64,000 nucleotides of DNA from Nocardia sp. NBC_01329 (GTDB lineage Bacteria; Actinomycetota; Actinomycetes; Mycobacteriales; Mycobacteriaceae), in the NCBI RefSeq assembly GCF_035956715.1, contig NZ_CP108381.1:1612001-1676000 (forward strand). The letters run 5' to 3'. This document shows, piece by piece, positions 37,379 through 45,331 of this stretch. The position numbers were made by a program, and so were the translations under genes. Every line of letters starts with the position of its first letter. Within the stretch, counting starts at the first letter, position 1. The notes under the pieces are model-generated. The model saw only the letters and a list, made by a program, of their open reading frames with translations. It was not told the origin of the DNA and searched no databases.

Positions 37379-38703
37379 CGGTTCCCCTCTCCGGCCGCGG
37401 ATCCGGCCCAGGCGGTCGCGCGGGCCGGATCGAAGGGGCAGCCGCCCTGTGTCATATGCGCGAGGTACTCGTCGCGGAAGTACTTCAGCGAGGACACGAT
37501 GGGGCTGGCCGCGCCGTCGCCGAGCGCGCAGAAGGACTTGCCGTTGATGTTGTCGGCGATATCCAGGAGTTTGTCGAGGTCGGTAGGCGTGCCCTGACCC
37601 GATTCGAGGCGGGTGAGCAGTTGCACCAGCCAGTAGGTGCCTTCCCGGCACGGTGTGCACTTACCGCAGGATTCGTGGGCGTAGAACTCGGTCCAGCGCA
37701 GGACGGCACGGACCACGCAGGTGGTGTCGTCGAAGATCTGCAGGGCTTTGGTGCCCAGCATCGACCCCTGCGCCATCACGTTCTCGTAGTCCAGCGGGAC
37801 ATCGAGGTGTTCGGCGGTGAGCAGCGGGGTGGAGGAACCTCCCGGGGTCCAGAACTTCAGCGATCGTCCTGCGCGCACGCCACCGGCACAGCCCAGCAGT
37901 TCCCGCAGGGTGACACCGAGCGGCGCCTCGTACTGGCCGGGCCGGGCGATATGCCCGGACAGCGAATACAGCGTGAAGCCGGGCGATTTCTCACTGCCCA
38001 TGGAACGGAACCAGGCCGGGCCGTTGCGGATGATCGGCGGCACGCTGGCGATGGATTCGACATTGTTCACCACGGTGGGGCTCGCGTAGAGGCCCGCGAC
38101 TGCGGGGAACGGCGGGCGCAACCGCGGTTGCCCGCGCCGCCCTTCCAGTGAATCCAGCAGTGCGGTCTCCTCACCGCAGATATAGGCACCGGCACCGGCG
38201 TGCACGGTGAGTTCCAGGTCGTACCCGGAGCCGAGGATGTCGCGACCCAGTAGTCCGGCCGCGTAGGCGTCGGCGACCGAGGCCTGTAATCGGCGCAACA
38301 CCGGAACGACCTCGCCGCGCAGATAGATGAAAGCGTGCTCGGCCCGGATGGCGTAGGCGGCGATGATCACGCCCTCGATCAGCGAGTGCGGGTCCGCGAG
38401 CATCAGCGGGATGTCCTTGCATGTACCCGGTTCGGACTCGTCGGCGTTGACCACCAGGTAGTGCGGCTTCATCGTGCCGTCGGGTTCCGGCGTCTGCGGG
38501 ATGAAACCCCATTTCATCCCGGTCGGGAATCCGGCGCCGCCGCGGCCGCGGAGTCCGGCGTCCTTCACGGTGGTGATCACCTGGTCGGGGGTCATGGCGA
38601 GCGCGATCGGCAGCGCTTCGTAGCCCTGGTGGGCCCGGTAGGTGTCCAGCGTCCAGGAATTCGGGAGGTCCCAGTACTTGCTGAGGACCGGTGTGAGGGT
38701 CAT
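37375..38703 (-). CDS. nuoF: NADH-quinone oxidoreductase subunit F
   Basis: A 442-residue subunit that binds NADH and FMN. Motifs: [16 protein letters not shown] (NADH), [16 protein letters not shown] (FMN) and the 4Fe-4S ligands [12 protein letters not shown] with the last Cys in [10 protein letters not shown]. It passes electrons from FMN to the NuoG cluster chain. Overlaps nuoE and nuoG by 4 bp each. Confidence 0.97.
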   Translation of the reverse strand: MTLTPVLSKYWDLPNSWTLDTYRAHQGYEALPIALAMTPDQVITTVKDAGLRGRGGAGFPTGMKWGFIPQTPEPDGTMKPHYLVVNADESEPGTCKDIPLMLADPHSLIEGVIIAAYAIRAEHAFIYLRGEVVPVLRRLQASVADAYAAGLLGRDILGSGYDLELTVHAGAGAYICGEETALLDSLEGRRGQPRLRPPFPAVAGLYASPTVVNNVESIASVPPIIRNGPAWFRSMGSEKSPGFTLYSLSGHIARPGQYEAPLGVTLRELLGCAGGVRAGRSLKFWTPGGSSTPLLTAEHLDVPLDYENVMAQGSMLGTKALQIFDDTTCVVRAVLRWTEFYAHESCGKCTPCREGTYWLVQLLTRLESGQGTPTDLDKLLDIADNINGKSFCALGDGAASPIVSSLKYFRDEYLAHMTQGGCPFDPARATAWAGSAAGEGNR

Positions 38704-39419
38704 CGCGCACCGTCCTCGATACCGTCCGGCACTTCAGGGGCGCGCATACCCTGCTCACGTGCGGTGTTCAGACCCGTCAGCGTCGGGGCGCCCGGGTCGC
38801 CGTCGAGCACGCCCGGCCGGGTGTCCGGAAAACCGGCCAGCACGCGCGCGGTTTCCCGGAAGGTGCACAGGGGTGCCCCGCGGGTCGGGGTGACCGTCCG
38901 CCCGTCGCGGAGCGCGTCCACGAGTGCGCGGGCCGATTCCGGGGTCTGGTTGTCGAAGAATTCCCAGTTCACCATGATCACCGGTGCGTAGTCGCAGGCC
39001 GCGTTGCATTCGATGTGCTCGAGGGTGACGGCTCCGTCGTCGGTGGTCTCGCCGTGCGCGATCCCCAGATGTTCGCGCAGTTCCGCGAGGATGGCATCGC
39101 CGCCGAGAACCGCGCACAGGGTATTCGTGCACACTCCCACGTGGTAGTTGCCGGTGGGGGTGCGCCGGTACATGGAGTAGAAGGTCGCGACCGCGGTCAC
39201 CTCGGCGCCGGTGAGTCCGAGCAGTTCCGCGCAGAACTCGATCCCGGTACTGCTGACGTAGCCCTCTTCCGATTGCATCAAGTGCAAGAGCGGCAGCAGC
39301 GCCGACCGGGGCTGCGGATACCGCGCGATGATCTCCTTCGCGTCCGGTTCGAGCCGAGCGCGGACATCATCGGGAAAGGGCTGCGGCCGACTGCCGAGCC
39401 GCAACAAAATCTCGGTCAC
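38700..39419 (-). CDS. nuoE: NADH-quinone oxidoreductase subunit E
   Basis: A 239-residue subunit with a thioredoxin-like 2Fe-2S domain. Ligands are in VCTNTLCAVLGG and IECNAACDYAPVIM. GTG 39419 was chosen because AAGGAG lies just before it and the resulting N-terminus (VTEILLRLGSRPQPF) fits; the frame continues upstream for 26 codons without homology. The C-terminal ~60 residues are the extension common to mycobacterial homologues. Confidence 0.96.
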   Translation of the reverse strand: MTEILLRLGSRPQPFPDDVRARLEPDAKEIIARYPQPRSALLPLLHLMQSEEGYVSSTGIEFCAELLGLTGAEVTAVATFYSMYRRTPTGNYHVGVCTNTLCAVLGGDAILAELREHLGIAHGETTDDGAVTLEHIECNAACDYAPVIMVNWEFFDNQTPESARALVDALRDGRTVTPTRGAPLCTFRETARVLAGFPDTRPGVLDGDPGAPTLTGLNTAREQGMRAPEVPDGIEDGAR

Positions 39420-39483
39420 GAGTACTCCTTCGAAGCGGTTACATGCGATTCGCGGAGGCCGCAGCGAAGGCGGAGGTATCGCA

Positions 39484-40869
39484 TCATCGGTCCACACCGC
39501 CCATGACCGGATCGATACTGGCGACGGCCGCGATCACGTCGGCGACCATGCCGCCCTCGCACATCGCTGCCACGGCTTGCAGATTGGTGAAGGAGGGATC
39601 GCGATAGTGCACGCGATAGGGCCGGGTGCCACCGTCGCTGACCATATGGACGCCGAGCTCCCCGCGCGGGGACTCCACCGCCGTGTACACCTGTCCCGGC
39701 GGGACTCGGATGCCCTCGGTGACGAGCTTGAAGTGGTGGATGAGCCCCTCCATCGAAGTGCCCATGATCTTGCCGATATGCCGCGGGGAGTTACCCAGGC
39801 CGTCGGGGCCCAGTTCCAGATCGGCGGGCCAGGCGATTTTCTTGTCCGCCACCATGACCGGTCCCGGGCGCAATCGGTCCAGGCACTGTTCCGCGATCGC
39901 CAGGGACTGCTTCATCTCCTCGATCCGGATGAGGTAACGGCCGTAGCAATCGCAGGTATCGGTGGTGGGAACGGTGAATTCGTAGGTGTCGTAACCGCAG
40001 TAGGGCATGGCCTTGCGCAGATCGTGAGGCAGCCCGGTGGACCGCAGGACCGGTCCGGTGATGCCGAGTGCGATGCAGCCGGTCAGATCGAGGTAGCCGA
40101 TGTTCTGGGTGCGGGCCTTGAAGATCGGGTTGTGGGTGAGCAGGTGCTCCATATCGCGCAGGCGTTTCGGCATCAGCGCCAGCAGGTCGCGCACCTTGGC
40201 CACCGCGTCGCCGGGCAGATCCTGGGCGATACCGCCGGGCCGGATGTACGCGTGGTTCATCCGCAGGCCGGTGATGTTCTCGAAAACGTCGAGGATCAGT
40301 TCGCGTTCCCGGAAGCCGAACAGCATCGGAGTGAGGGCGCCGAGCTCCATACCGCCGGTCGCCAGGGCCACCAGATGTGAGGAGATGCGGTTGAGTTCCA
40401 TGAGCAGCACGCGGATCACGGTGGCGCGCTCGGGGATATCGTCGGTGATACCCAGCAGTCGCTCGACACCGAGGCAGAACGCGGTCTCGTTGAAGAACGG
40501 GGACAGATAGTCCATCCGGGTGACGAAGGTGGGGCCCTGGGCCCAGGCCCGGAATTCGAGGTTCTTCTCGATACCGGTGTGGAGGTAGCCGATACCGCAG
40601 CGGGCCTCGATCACGGTTTCGCCCTCGATCTCGAGGATGAGCCGCAGTACACCGTGGGTGGACGGGTGCTGCGGGCCCATATTGACGACGATGCGTTCCT
40701 CACCCGCACCGCGCAGGGCGTCGGCGACCTCGTCCCAGTCCTGTCCGGCGACCGTCAGCACTTGCGCGGTGCCTTCCGGGCCGGTCGGGTCGGTCGGCGA
40801 GTGCTCGGTTCGGGAGTTGTCGTTGTCCGGCCCGCCGGATACTCCGGGCCGGTAGTCGGTCTCGCTCAT
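39484..40869 (-). CDS. nuoD: NADH-quinone oxidoreductase subunit D
   Basis: A 461-residue 49-kDa-type subunit that forms the quinone site with NuoB. Seen: [22 protein letters not shown] (conserved His pair), [34 protein letters not shown] and [22 protein letters not shown] 37-residue polar N-terminal extension precedes the domain. Its start abuts nuoC (1-bp overlap, TGATG). A 64-bp gap to nuoE is the largest in the operon apart from nuoA-nuoB. Confidence 0.97.
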   Translation of the reverse strand: MSETDYRPGVSGGPDNDNSRTEHSPTDPTGPEGTAQVLTVAGQDWDEVADALRGAGEERIVVNMGPQHPSTHGVLRLILEIEGETVIEARCGIGYLHTGIEKNLEFRAWAQGPTFVTRMDYLSPFFNETAFCLGVERLLGITDDIPERATVIRVLLMELNRISSHLVALATGGMELGALTPMLFGFRERELILDVFENITGLRMNHAYIRPGGIAQDLPGDAVAKVRDLLALMPKRLRDMEHLLTHNPIFKARTQNIGYLDLTGCIALGITGPVLRSTGLPHDLRKAMPYCGYDTYEFTVPTTDTCDCYGRYLIRIEEMKQSLAIAEQCLDRLRPGPVMVADKKIAWPADLELGPDGLGNSPRHIGKIMGTSMEGLIHHFKLVTEGIRVPPGQVYTAVESPRGELGVHMVSDGGTRPYRVHYRDPSFTNLQAVAAMCEGGMVADVIAAVASIDPVMGGVDR

Positions 40870-41594
40870 CAGCTGTACGCCCTCCGCTCATCGGGCGGCG
40901 GTATCCGCGCGCCCTTGTACTCGACCGGTATCCCGCCGAGCGGGTAGTCCTTGCGTTGCGGATGGCCGCGCCAGTCGTCGGGCATGGTGATGCGGGTCAG
41001 TGAGGGATGCCCGTCGAAGCGGATACCGAAGAAGTCGTAGGTTTCCCGCTCGTGCCAGTCGCAGGTGGGGTACACGCGGTACAGCGATGGGATGTGCGGG
41101 TCGGCGTCCGGCGCGGATACCTCGAGGCGCAGGCGGCGGCCGTGTGTGATCGAGATCAGGTGGTACACCGCGTGCAGTTCGCGGCCGGATTCGTCCGGGT
41201 AGTGCACACCGCTGACGCCGAGGCACAGCTCGAAACGTAGCTCGGGATCGTCGCGCAGTGCCCGCGCCACCGCCACCAGATGGTCGCGGTCGATATGCAG
41301 GGTGAGTTCGTCCCGGTCCACCACGATCTTCTCGACGGCGGCGTCGAACCCGGCGCCGCCGGCCAGCGCCCCGCGCAGCAGCTCGACCACCGTATCGAAA
41401 TAGGCGCCGTAGGGAGGGGCGCTGCCGCCGGGCAACGCTACTTTGTGCACCAGGCGGCCGTAGCCGGAGGTGTCGCCGCTGCCGGAGATCCCGAACATGC
41501 CCCGGCGCTCTCCGATGACCTCGTCGGTGGAACCGATCGGCTGCTCGGGTTCTACAGCGCGGCTGTCGGTGGACTCGGGGTGGTCGGTGCTCAT
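40869..41594 (-). CDS. nuoC: NADH-quinone oxidoreductase subunit C
   Basis: A 241-residue 30-kDa-type subunit. The signature [28 protein letters not shown] and the [17 protein letters not shown] segment are intact. The first ~35 residues are acidic and Ser/Pro-rich, as in actinobacterial homologues. ATG 41594 overlaps the nuoB stop (ATGA). Confidence 0.97.
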   Translation of the reverse strand: MSTDHPESTDSRAVEPEQPIGSTDEVIGERRGMFGISGSGDTSGYGRLVHKVALPGGSAPPYGAYFDTVVELLRGALAGGAGFDAAVEKIVVDRDELTLHIDRDHLVAVARALRDDPELRFELCLGVSGVHYPDESGRELHAVYHLISITHGRRLRLEVSAPDADPHIPSLYRVYPTCDWHERETYDFFGIRFDGHPSLTRITMPDDWRGHPQRKDYPLGGIPVEYKGARIPPPDERRAYS

Positions 41595-42145
41595 CGCAGC
41601 AGACCTTCCATTCGGATGGTCGGGGTGGCCGCCAGGGCCGCCTGCTCCGCGGCCCGGATCGCCTCGGTCCGGTTCACGCCCATCGGTGTCGCCTGGATCT
41701 TCTCGTGCAGCGCGAGGATCGCGTTGAGCAGCATCTCCGGCCGCGGCGGGCAACCCGGTAGGTAGATGTCGACGGGTACCACATGATCCACGCCCTGGAC
41801 GATGGCGTAGTTGTTGAACATCCCGCCGGAGGATGCGCACACCCCCATTGCCAGTACCCATTTCGGCTCGGTCATCTGGTCGTAGACCTGGCGGAGGACC
41901 GGCGCCATCTTCTGGCTGACCCGTCCGGCGACGATCATCAGATCGGCCTGCCGCGGCGAGGCACGGAAGACCTCCATCCCGAAACGCGCCGAATCGAATC
42001 TGCCACCGCCGGTGGCCATCATCTCGATGGCGCAGCAGGCCAAGCCGAAGGTGGCCGGCCATACCGACCCCTTGCGCATATATCCCGCCATGGCTTCGAC
42101 TGTGCTGAGCACGAAACCACTGGGCAGTTTCTCTTCCAAACCCAT
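41591..42145 (-). CDS. nuoB: NADH-quinone oxidoreductase subunit B
   Basis: A 184-residue PSST-type subunit that holds cluster N2 next to quinone. Ligands: tandem Cys in [15 protein letters not shown], Cys in [14 protein letters not shown], and Cys in [13 protein letters not shown]. The N-terminus [11 protein letters not shown] is that of the family. Confidence 0.98.
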   Translation of the reverse strand: MGLEEKLPSGFVLSTVEAMAGYMRKGSVWPATFGLACCAIEMMATGGGRFDSARFGMEVFRASPRQADLMIVAGRVSQKMAPVLRQVYDQMTEPKWVLAMGVCASSGGMFNNYAIVQGVDHVVPVDIYLPGCPPRPEMLLNAILALHEKIQATPMGVNRTEAIRAAEQAALAATPTIRMEGLLR

Positions 42146-42210
42146 GTCCGACTACTCCCTGGGTATCTGCCCGCGCCGGGGCGCGGTGCGGCTGATCGGA
42201 GGTTCGCGGC

Positions 42211-42591
42211 TCAGTCCCAGCTGAGGCCGCCGCGCCGCCATTCGTAGGCGTAGGCGACCGAGACATTGACGATGAACAACGCCATCGCGGCCAGGCCGAA
42301 CACCCCGAGCGCATCGATATGGACCGCCCACGGGTAGAGGAACACGATCTCGATATCGAAGATGATGAACAGCATCGCGGTGAGGTAGTACTTCACCGGA
42401 AAGCGTTGTCCGGTAATACTTCCCGCGCCACCGGCGGTGGCGTGCGGTGTCGGTTCGATACCGCATTCGTAGGCCTGTAGTTTGGCGCGGTTGTAGCGTT
42501 TGGGGCCGATCAGTCCGGCGATCAGGATCGAGATCACCGCGAACGCGGCGGCTACCGCGCCGAGGACCAGTATCGGCAGTTCGGTGTTCAC
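42211..42591 (-). CDS. nuoA: NADH-quinone oxidoreductase subunit A
   Basis: A 126-residue, three-helix subunit and first gene of the operon. The loop [15 protein letters not shown] carries the Cys that becomes exposed in the deactive enzyme of other organisms. GTG 42591 is chosen from the family N-terminus ([15 protein letters not shown]); AAGGAGGGG lies rather far (about 14 nt) upstream. The frame stays open to 42750 but without homology. The operon promoter should lie in 42600-42800. Confidence 0.95.
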   Translation of the reverse strand: MNTELPILVLGAVAAAFAVISILIAGLIGPKRYNRAKLQAYECGIEPTPHATAGGAGSITGQRFPVKYYLTAMLFIIFDIEIVFLYPWAVHIDALGVFGLAAMALFIVNVSVAYAYEWRRGGLSWD

Positions 42592-42872
42592 GACTGCGCT
42601 TCCCCTCCTTGCGAACTGGAACCCCGCGGTGGTGCCACCGGGTTCCGCGAACGGGGTCGGGCGGTCGATGGATTGGCCCGCGCCGCCGAATCGTCCCCGA
42701 ATTCGCGAGTGGGCTGGGGGAAGGATTAGGCGGCGCGGGTCATATGTCATCTCCCGCGCTCATGTGAGCTACAGCACAGCCTACAACCGTTGTGGCAGGG
42801 CGAACACGGATTCATCGACCGCTTTGATCGAATTCGCGACTGAGATTTATGAGCGAAAGAACCTAATCGCCG
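42592..42872. other. Intergenic region upstream of the nuo operon
   Basis: No gene was recognised. It should contain the nuo promoter, but no -10/-35 pair with good spacing stood out. It lies between nuoA and a response regulator gene transcribed in the same direction, so the promoter may also take read-through from the regulator gene. Confidence 0.4.
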
Positions 42873-43283
42873 TCAGGCTGCAGGGCTCCGGCGGAGTAGA
42901 TCGACCACGATCTCGGTGAGTCGCAGCGGGTCGATCGGATGTGCGGCCACGGCTTCGGCTCGGGACCAGTTCGCCAGCCAGGCATCGTCGGCGCGCCCGG
43001 TGAGCACGATGAGCGGCGGGCAGTCGTGGATCTCGTCTTTGAGCTGTTTGGCCAGGCCCATCCCGCCCACGGGGGCGGATTCTCCGTCCAGCACGGCCAG
43101 ATCGGCGGCGCCGGCGTCCATTCGCTGCAATACCACCGGGGCCGTGGCCACCTCGAGGTACTCGAGGGGCGGTAGGTCCGGATGCGGGCGGCGCCCGAGC
43201 GCCAGCATCACCTGGCTCCGGGTGTCGGCGTCGTTGCTGTAGACCAGGACCCGCAGCGCGGCGGGAGGATTCGCATCGGCCAC
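42873..43283 (-). CDS. Atypical single-domain response regulator next to nuo (Rv3143-like)
   Basis: A 136-residue receiver domain with no output domain. The phosphoacceptor region is DLAVLDGESAPVGGMGLAKQL. The acidic pair at the first strand is reduced (YSNDAD), and the conserved Lys of the KP motif is replaced by His (VAAHPIDPLRL), so switching may be altered. M. tuberculosis has a comparable orphan regulator (Rv3143) near nuoA, so the linkage to complex I is conserved. A direct interaction with complex I, or a role in adjusting its activity, is plausible; GTG start at 43283. Confidence 0.85.
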   Translation of the reverse strand: MADANPPAALRVLVYSNDADTRSQVMLALGRRPHPDLPPLEYLEVATAPVVLQRMDAGAADLAVLDGESAPVGGMGLAKQLKDEIHDCPPLIVLTGRADDAWLANWSRAEAVAAHPIDPLRLTEIVVDLLRRSPAA

Positions 43284-43461
43284 GTCCGCATGGTACGTCC
43301 GCGACCACGCGTTCCGTGGCAGCTTGGCCGAGATCGGCCTGCGAGCGGCTCAGGAAGGCGGTTCGGCGACGGCACCCGGCCGCCGGCATGCGGCCGCGGC
43401 CGGTCGGAACGAAGGCGGTGGTCTGCTGGGACGAACGCGGTAGTCCGCCTAAGCTGACCGC

Positions 43462-43869
43462 GTGACAGACGAGCTGGTCGGGAAACTCATCGATACGGTC
43501 GCCTGGGTCCTCATCGAGGACGGGCGGATCCTGTGTGCGCGTCCGCGTGGCAAGGATGTGTTCTACATTCCGGGCGGGAAACGCGAAGCCGGGGAATCCG
43601 ACGAGCAGACGTTACTGCGCGAGATCACCGAAGAGTTGACGGTCGCCCTGGTTGCGGAAACTGTCGCGCCGGTGGGGGTCTACGAAGCGGTCGACGGCGC
43701 GTTGCGGGTGCGGATGAGCTGCTACCGCGCGGATTATCGTGGCACGCTCGCCGCGAGCAGCGAGATAGCCGAACTCGACTGGTTCGGCTACCGTGACCGG
43801 CCCCGGGTACCACCGGTGGATCAGCTGCTCTTCGACGAACTCCATGCGGCGGGGCACCTGTCACACTGA
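43462..43869 (+). CDS. Nudix hydrolase
   Basis: A 135-residue Nudix protein with the full Nudix box (GGKREAGESDEQTLLREITEEL). The preceding segment WVLIEDGRILCARPRGKDVFYIPGG is typical of the branch related to MutT-like/NTP pyrophosphohydrolases. It hydrolyses an unknown nucleoside diphosphate derivative. GTG start at 43462. Transcribed alone, convergent with the conservon. Confidence 0.92.
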   Translation: MTDELVGKLIDTVAWVLIEDGRILCARPRGKDVFYIPGGKREAGESDEQTLLREITEELTVALVAETVAPVGVYEAVDGALRVRMSCYRADYRGTLAASSEIAELDWFGYRDRPRVPPVDQLLFDELHAAGHLSH

Positions 43870-43878
43870 CCCCCGGTG

Positions 43879-43900
43879 GGCGGAGCCGGGTGGCTCCGCC
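43879..43900. terminator. Bidirectional hairpin between Nudix gene and conservon
   Basis: A perfect 9-bp stem (GGCGGAGCC/GGCTCCGCC) with loop GGGT, 9 bp after the Nudix stop and 8 bp before the conservon GTPase stop on the other strand. Confidence 0.75.
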
Positions 43901-43908
43901 GTACCGGT

Positions 43909-44523
43909 CTACTTGGTCGTGAGGTTCGGGCGGGTGGCCCGTTCGATGAGATGCTCGATGAGGCTGAGCAGCACATTCTTCGCCGAGACTCGGTCGCGCG
44001 CATCGCACAGCATCACCGGGATGGACGGATCGAGATCGAGCGCGTCGCGGACCTCGTCGATCGTGTATCGCGGCGCGCCGTCGAAACAGTTCACCGCGAT
44101 CAGGAAGGGCAGGCCGCGCCGTTCGAAATAGTCGATGGCGGCGAAGGAATTACCCAGCCGCCGGGTATCGGCCAGGACCACCGCGCCCAGCGCTCCCCGG
44201 GCCAGTTCGTCCCACAGGAACCAGAAGCGGTCCTGACCGGGAGTGCCGAACAGGTACAGCACCAGGTCTTTGTCGATGGTGATCCGGCCGAAGTCCAGCG
44301 CCACCGTGGTGGTGGTCTTGGACTCGACACCGGACAGATCATCGATGCCGGTACTGAGTTCGGTGATCATCTCCTCGGTACGCAGCGGTGGGATCTCGCT
44401 GATCGAGGCCACCATAGTGGTCTTGCCCACGCCGAAACCACCGGCGATGAGGACCTTCACCGACGCAGCAAGTGCCGGTGCCCCGGGGTCCATCCGGGCA
44501 GGGTCAAATTTTTCGGATTCCAT
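43909..44523 (-). CDS. Conservon GTPase (CvnD-like)
   Basis: A 204-residue Ras-like GTPase. Walker A GGFGVGKTTMV (~28-38), switch II LFGTPGQDRFWFL, and VNCFDG in place of NKxD. Such proteins form one four-gene set with a sensor kinase, Roadblock and DUF742 proteins in actinobacteria (cvn in Streptomyces; Rv3365c-Rv3362c type in mycobacteria). It overlaps the DUF742 gene by 20 bp. It probably acts as the switch of a membrane-associated complex. Confidence 0.93.
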   Translation of the reverse strand: MESEKFDPARMDPGAPALAASVKVLIAGGFGVGKTTMVASISEIPPLRTEEMITELSTGIDDLSGVESKTTTTVALDFGRITIDKDLVLYLFGTPGQDRFWFLWDELARGALGAVVLADTRRLGNSFAAIDYFERRGLPFLIAVNCFDGAPRYTIDEVRDALDLDPSIPVMLCDARDRVSAKNVLLSLIEHLIERATRPNLTTK

Positions 44524-44878
44524 CCAGTACCGCTCGCAATATGTTGAAGTCGCCGGGACCGGACTCCATCTGCACGGGAGCCCGGAAGATCAGATGGCCG
44601 TCACCGATCAGATCTCCGACGAGAATCTTGGTCACCGCCAGCGGCAGTTTCAAGGCGGCTGCCACCTCCGCCACGGTTTGTGCTCGCGTGCACAGGTGCA
44701 CGATATCGATGTACTCGGGTTCGGTCCGGCGCAACGGCGGGGCACCACGAGCTTCGACCACGACAGTGAGCATATCCAGGTCGTGTCCCGCGCCCACAGT
44801 ACGACCCTTGGTGATGGCGTACGGCCGCACCAGAGGTCCCGCGTCGTCGTCGAACCAGGGTTCCCGCTGCCCGGTCAT
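44504..44878 (-). CDS. DUF742 protein (CvnC-like)
   Basis: A 124-residue DUF742 protein: LVRPYAITKGRTVGAGHDLDMLTVVVEA, then a winged-helix-like segment (HLCTRAQTVAEVAAALKLPLAVTKILVGDLIGDGHL). It is the third gene of the conservon, and its end overlaps the GTPase start. Thought to be a partner of the GTPase/Roadblock complex; DNA binding is not established. Confidence 0.93.
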   Translation of the reverse strand: MTGQREPWFDDDAGPLVRPYAITKGRTVGAGHDLDMLTVVVEARGAPPLRRTEPEYIDIVHLCTRAQTVAEVAAALKLPLAVTKILVGDLIGDGHLIFRAPVQMESGPGDFNILRAVLDGIRKI

Positions 44879-44917
44879 GCCCGTATACCCGTCATCGCGT
44901 CTTTGCTGTTCCCGCGG

Positions 44918-45331
44918 TTACTTGGGTTCGGCCCCGGCCCCACCGCGGGAGCCGGTCGACAGATGGCTGCCGACCCGCTGGACGGTGAGGTTCATCTCGT
45001 AGGCCACCATGCCGAGATTGGCGTCCGCAGCGGCCTGTACGGCGATGCAGGCGTTGTCACCGGCCGAGGTGACGAACAGGACGGCGCGATCGAGTTCGAT
45101 CACGGCCTGCCGCACGGCACCACCTTCGAACCGCGCGCCGGCGCTGCGCGCCAGACCGTGCAGGGTGGACGACATCGCGGCGAAATGCTCCGCCTCGGTG
45201 CGGTCCATTTTCGAGGAGTGGCCCAGCAGCATTCCGTCGGTGGACAGTACGACTGCGAGGCGGACCCCCGCGAGTCGCTCGACGAGGTCGTCGAGCAGCC
45301 AGTTCAGGTCACCTTGTGTGGAAGTGGACAC
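44918..45331 (-). CDS. Roadblock/LC7 protein (CvnB-like)
   Basis: A 137-residue Roadblock/LC7 domain protein: LNWLLDDLVERLAGVRLAVVLSTDGMLLGHSS start, FAAMSSTLHGLARSAGARFEGG, and the last strands GDNACIAVQAAADANLGMVAYEMN. It is likely a GAP-like regulator or scaffold for the conservon GTPase. GTG start at 45331, directly after the kinase stop. Confidence 0.94.
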   Translation of the reverse strand: MSTSTQGDLNWLLDDLVERLAGVRLAVVLSTDGMLLGHSSKMDRTEAEHFAAMSSTLHGLARSAGARFEGGAVRQAVIELDRAVLFVTSAGDNACIAVQAAADANLGMVAYEMNLTVQRVGSHLSTGSRGGAGAEPK

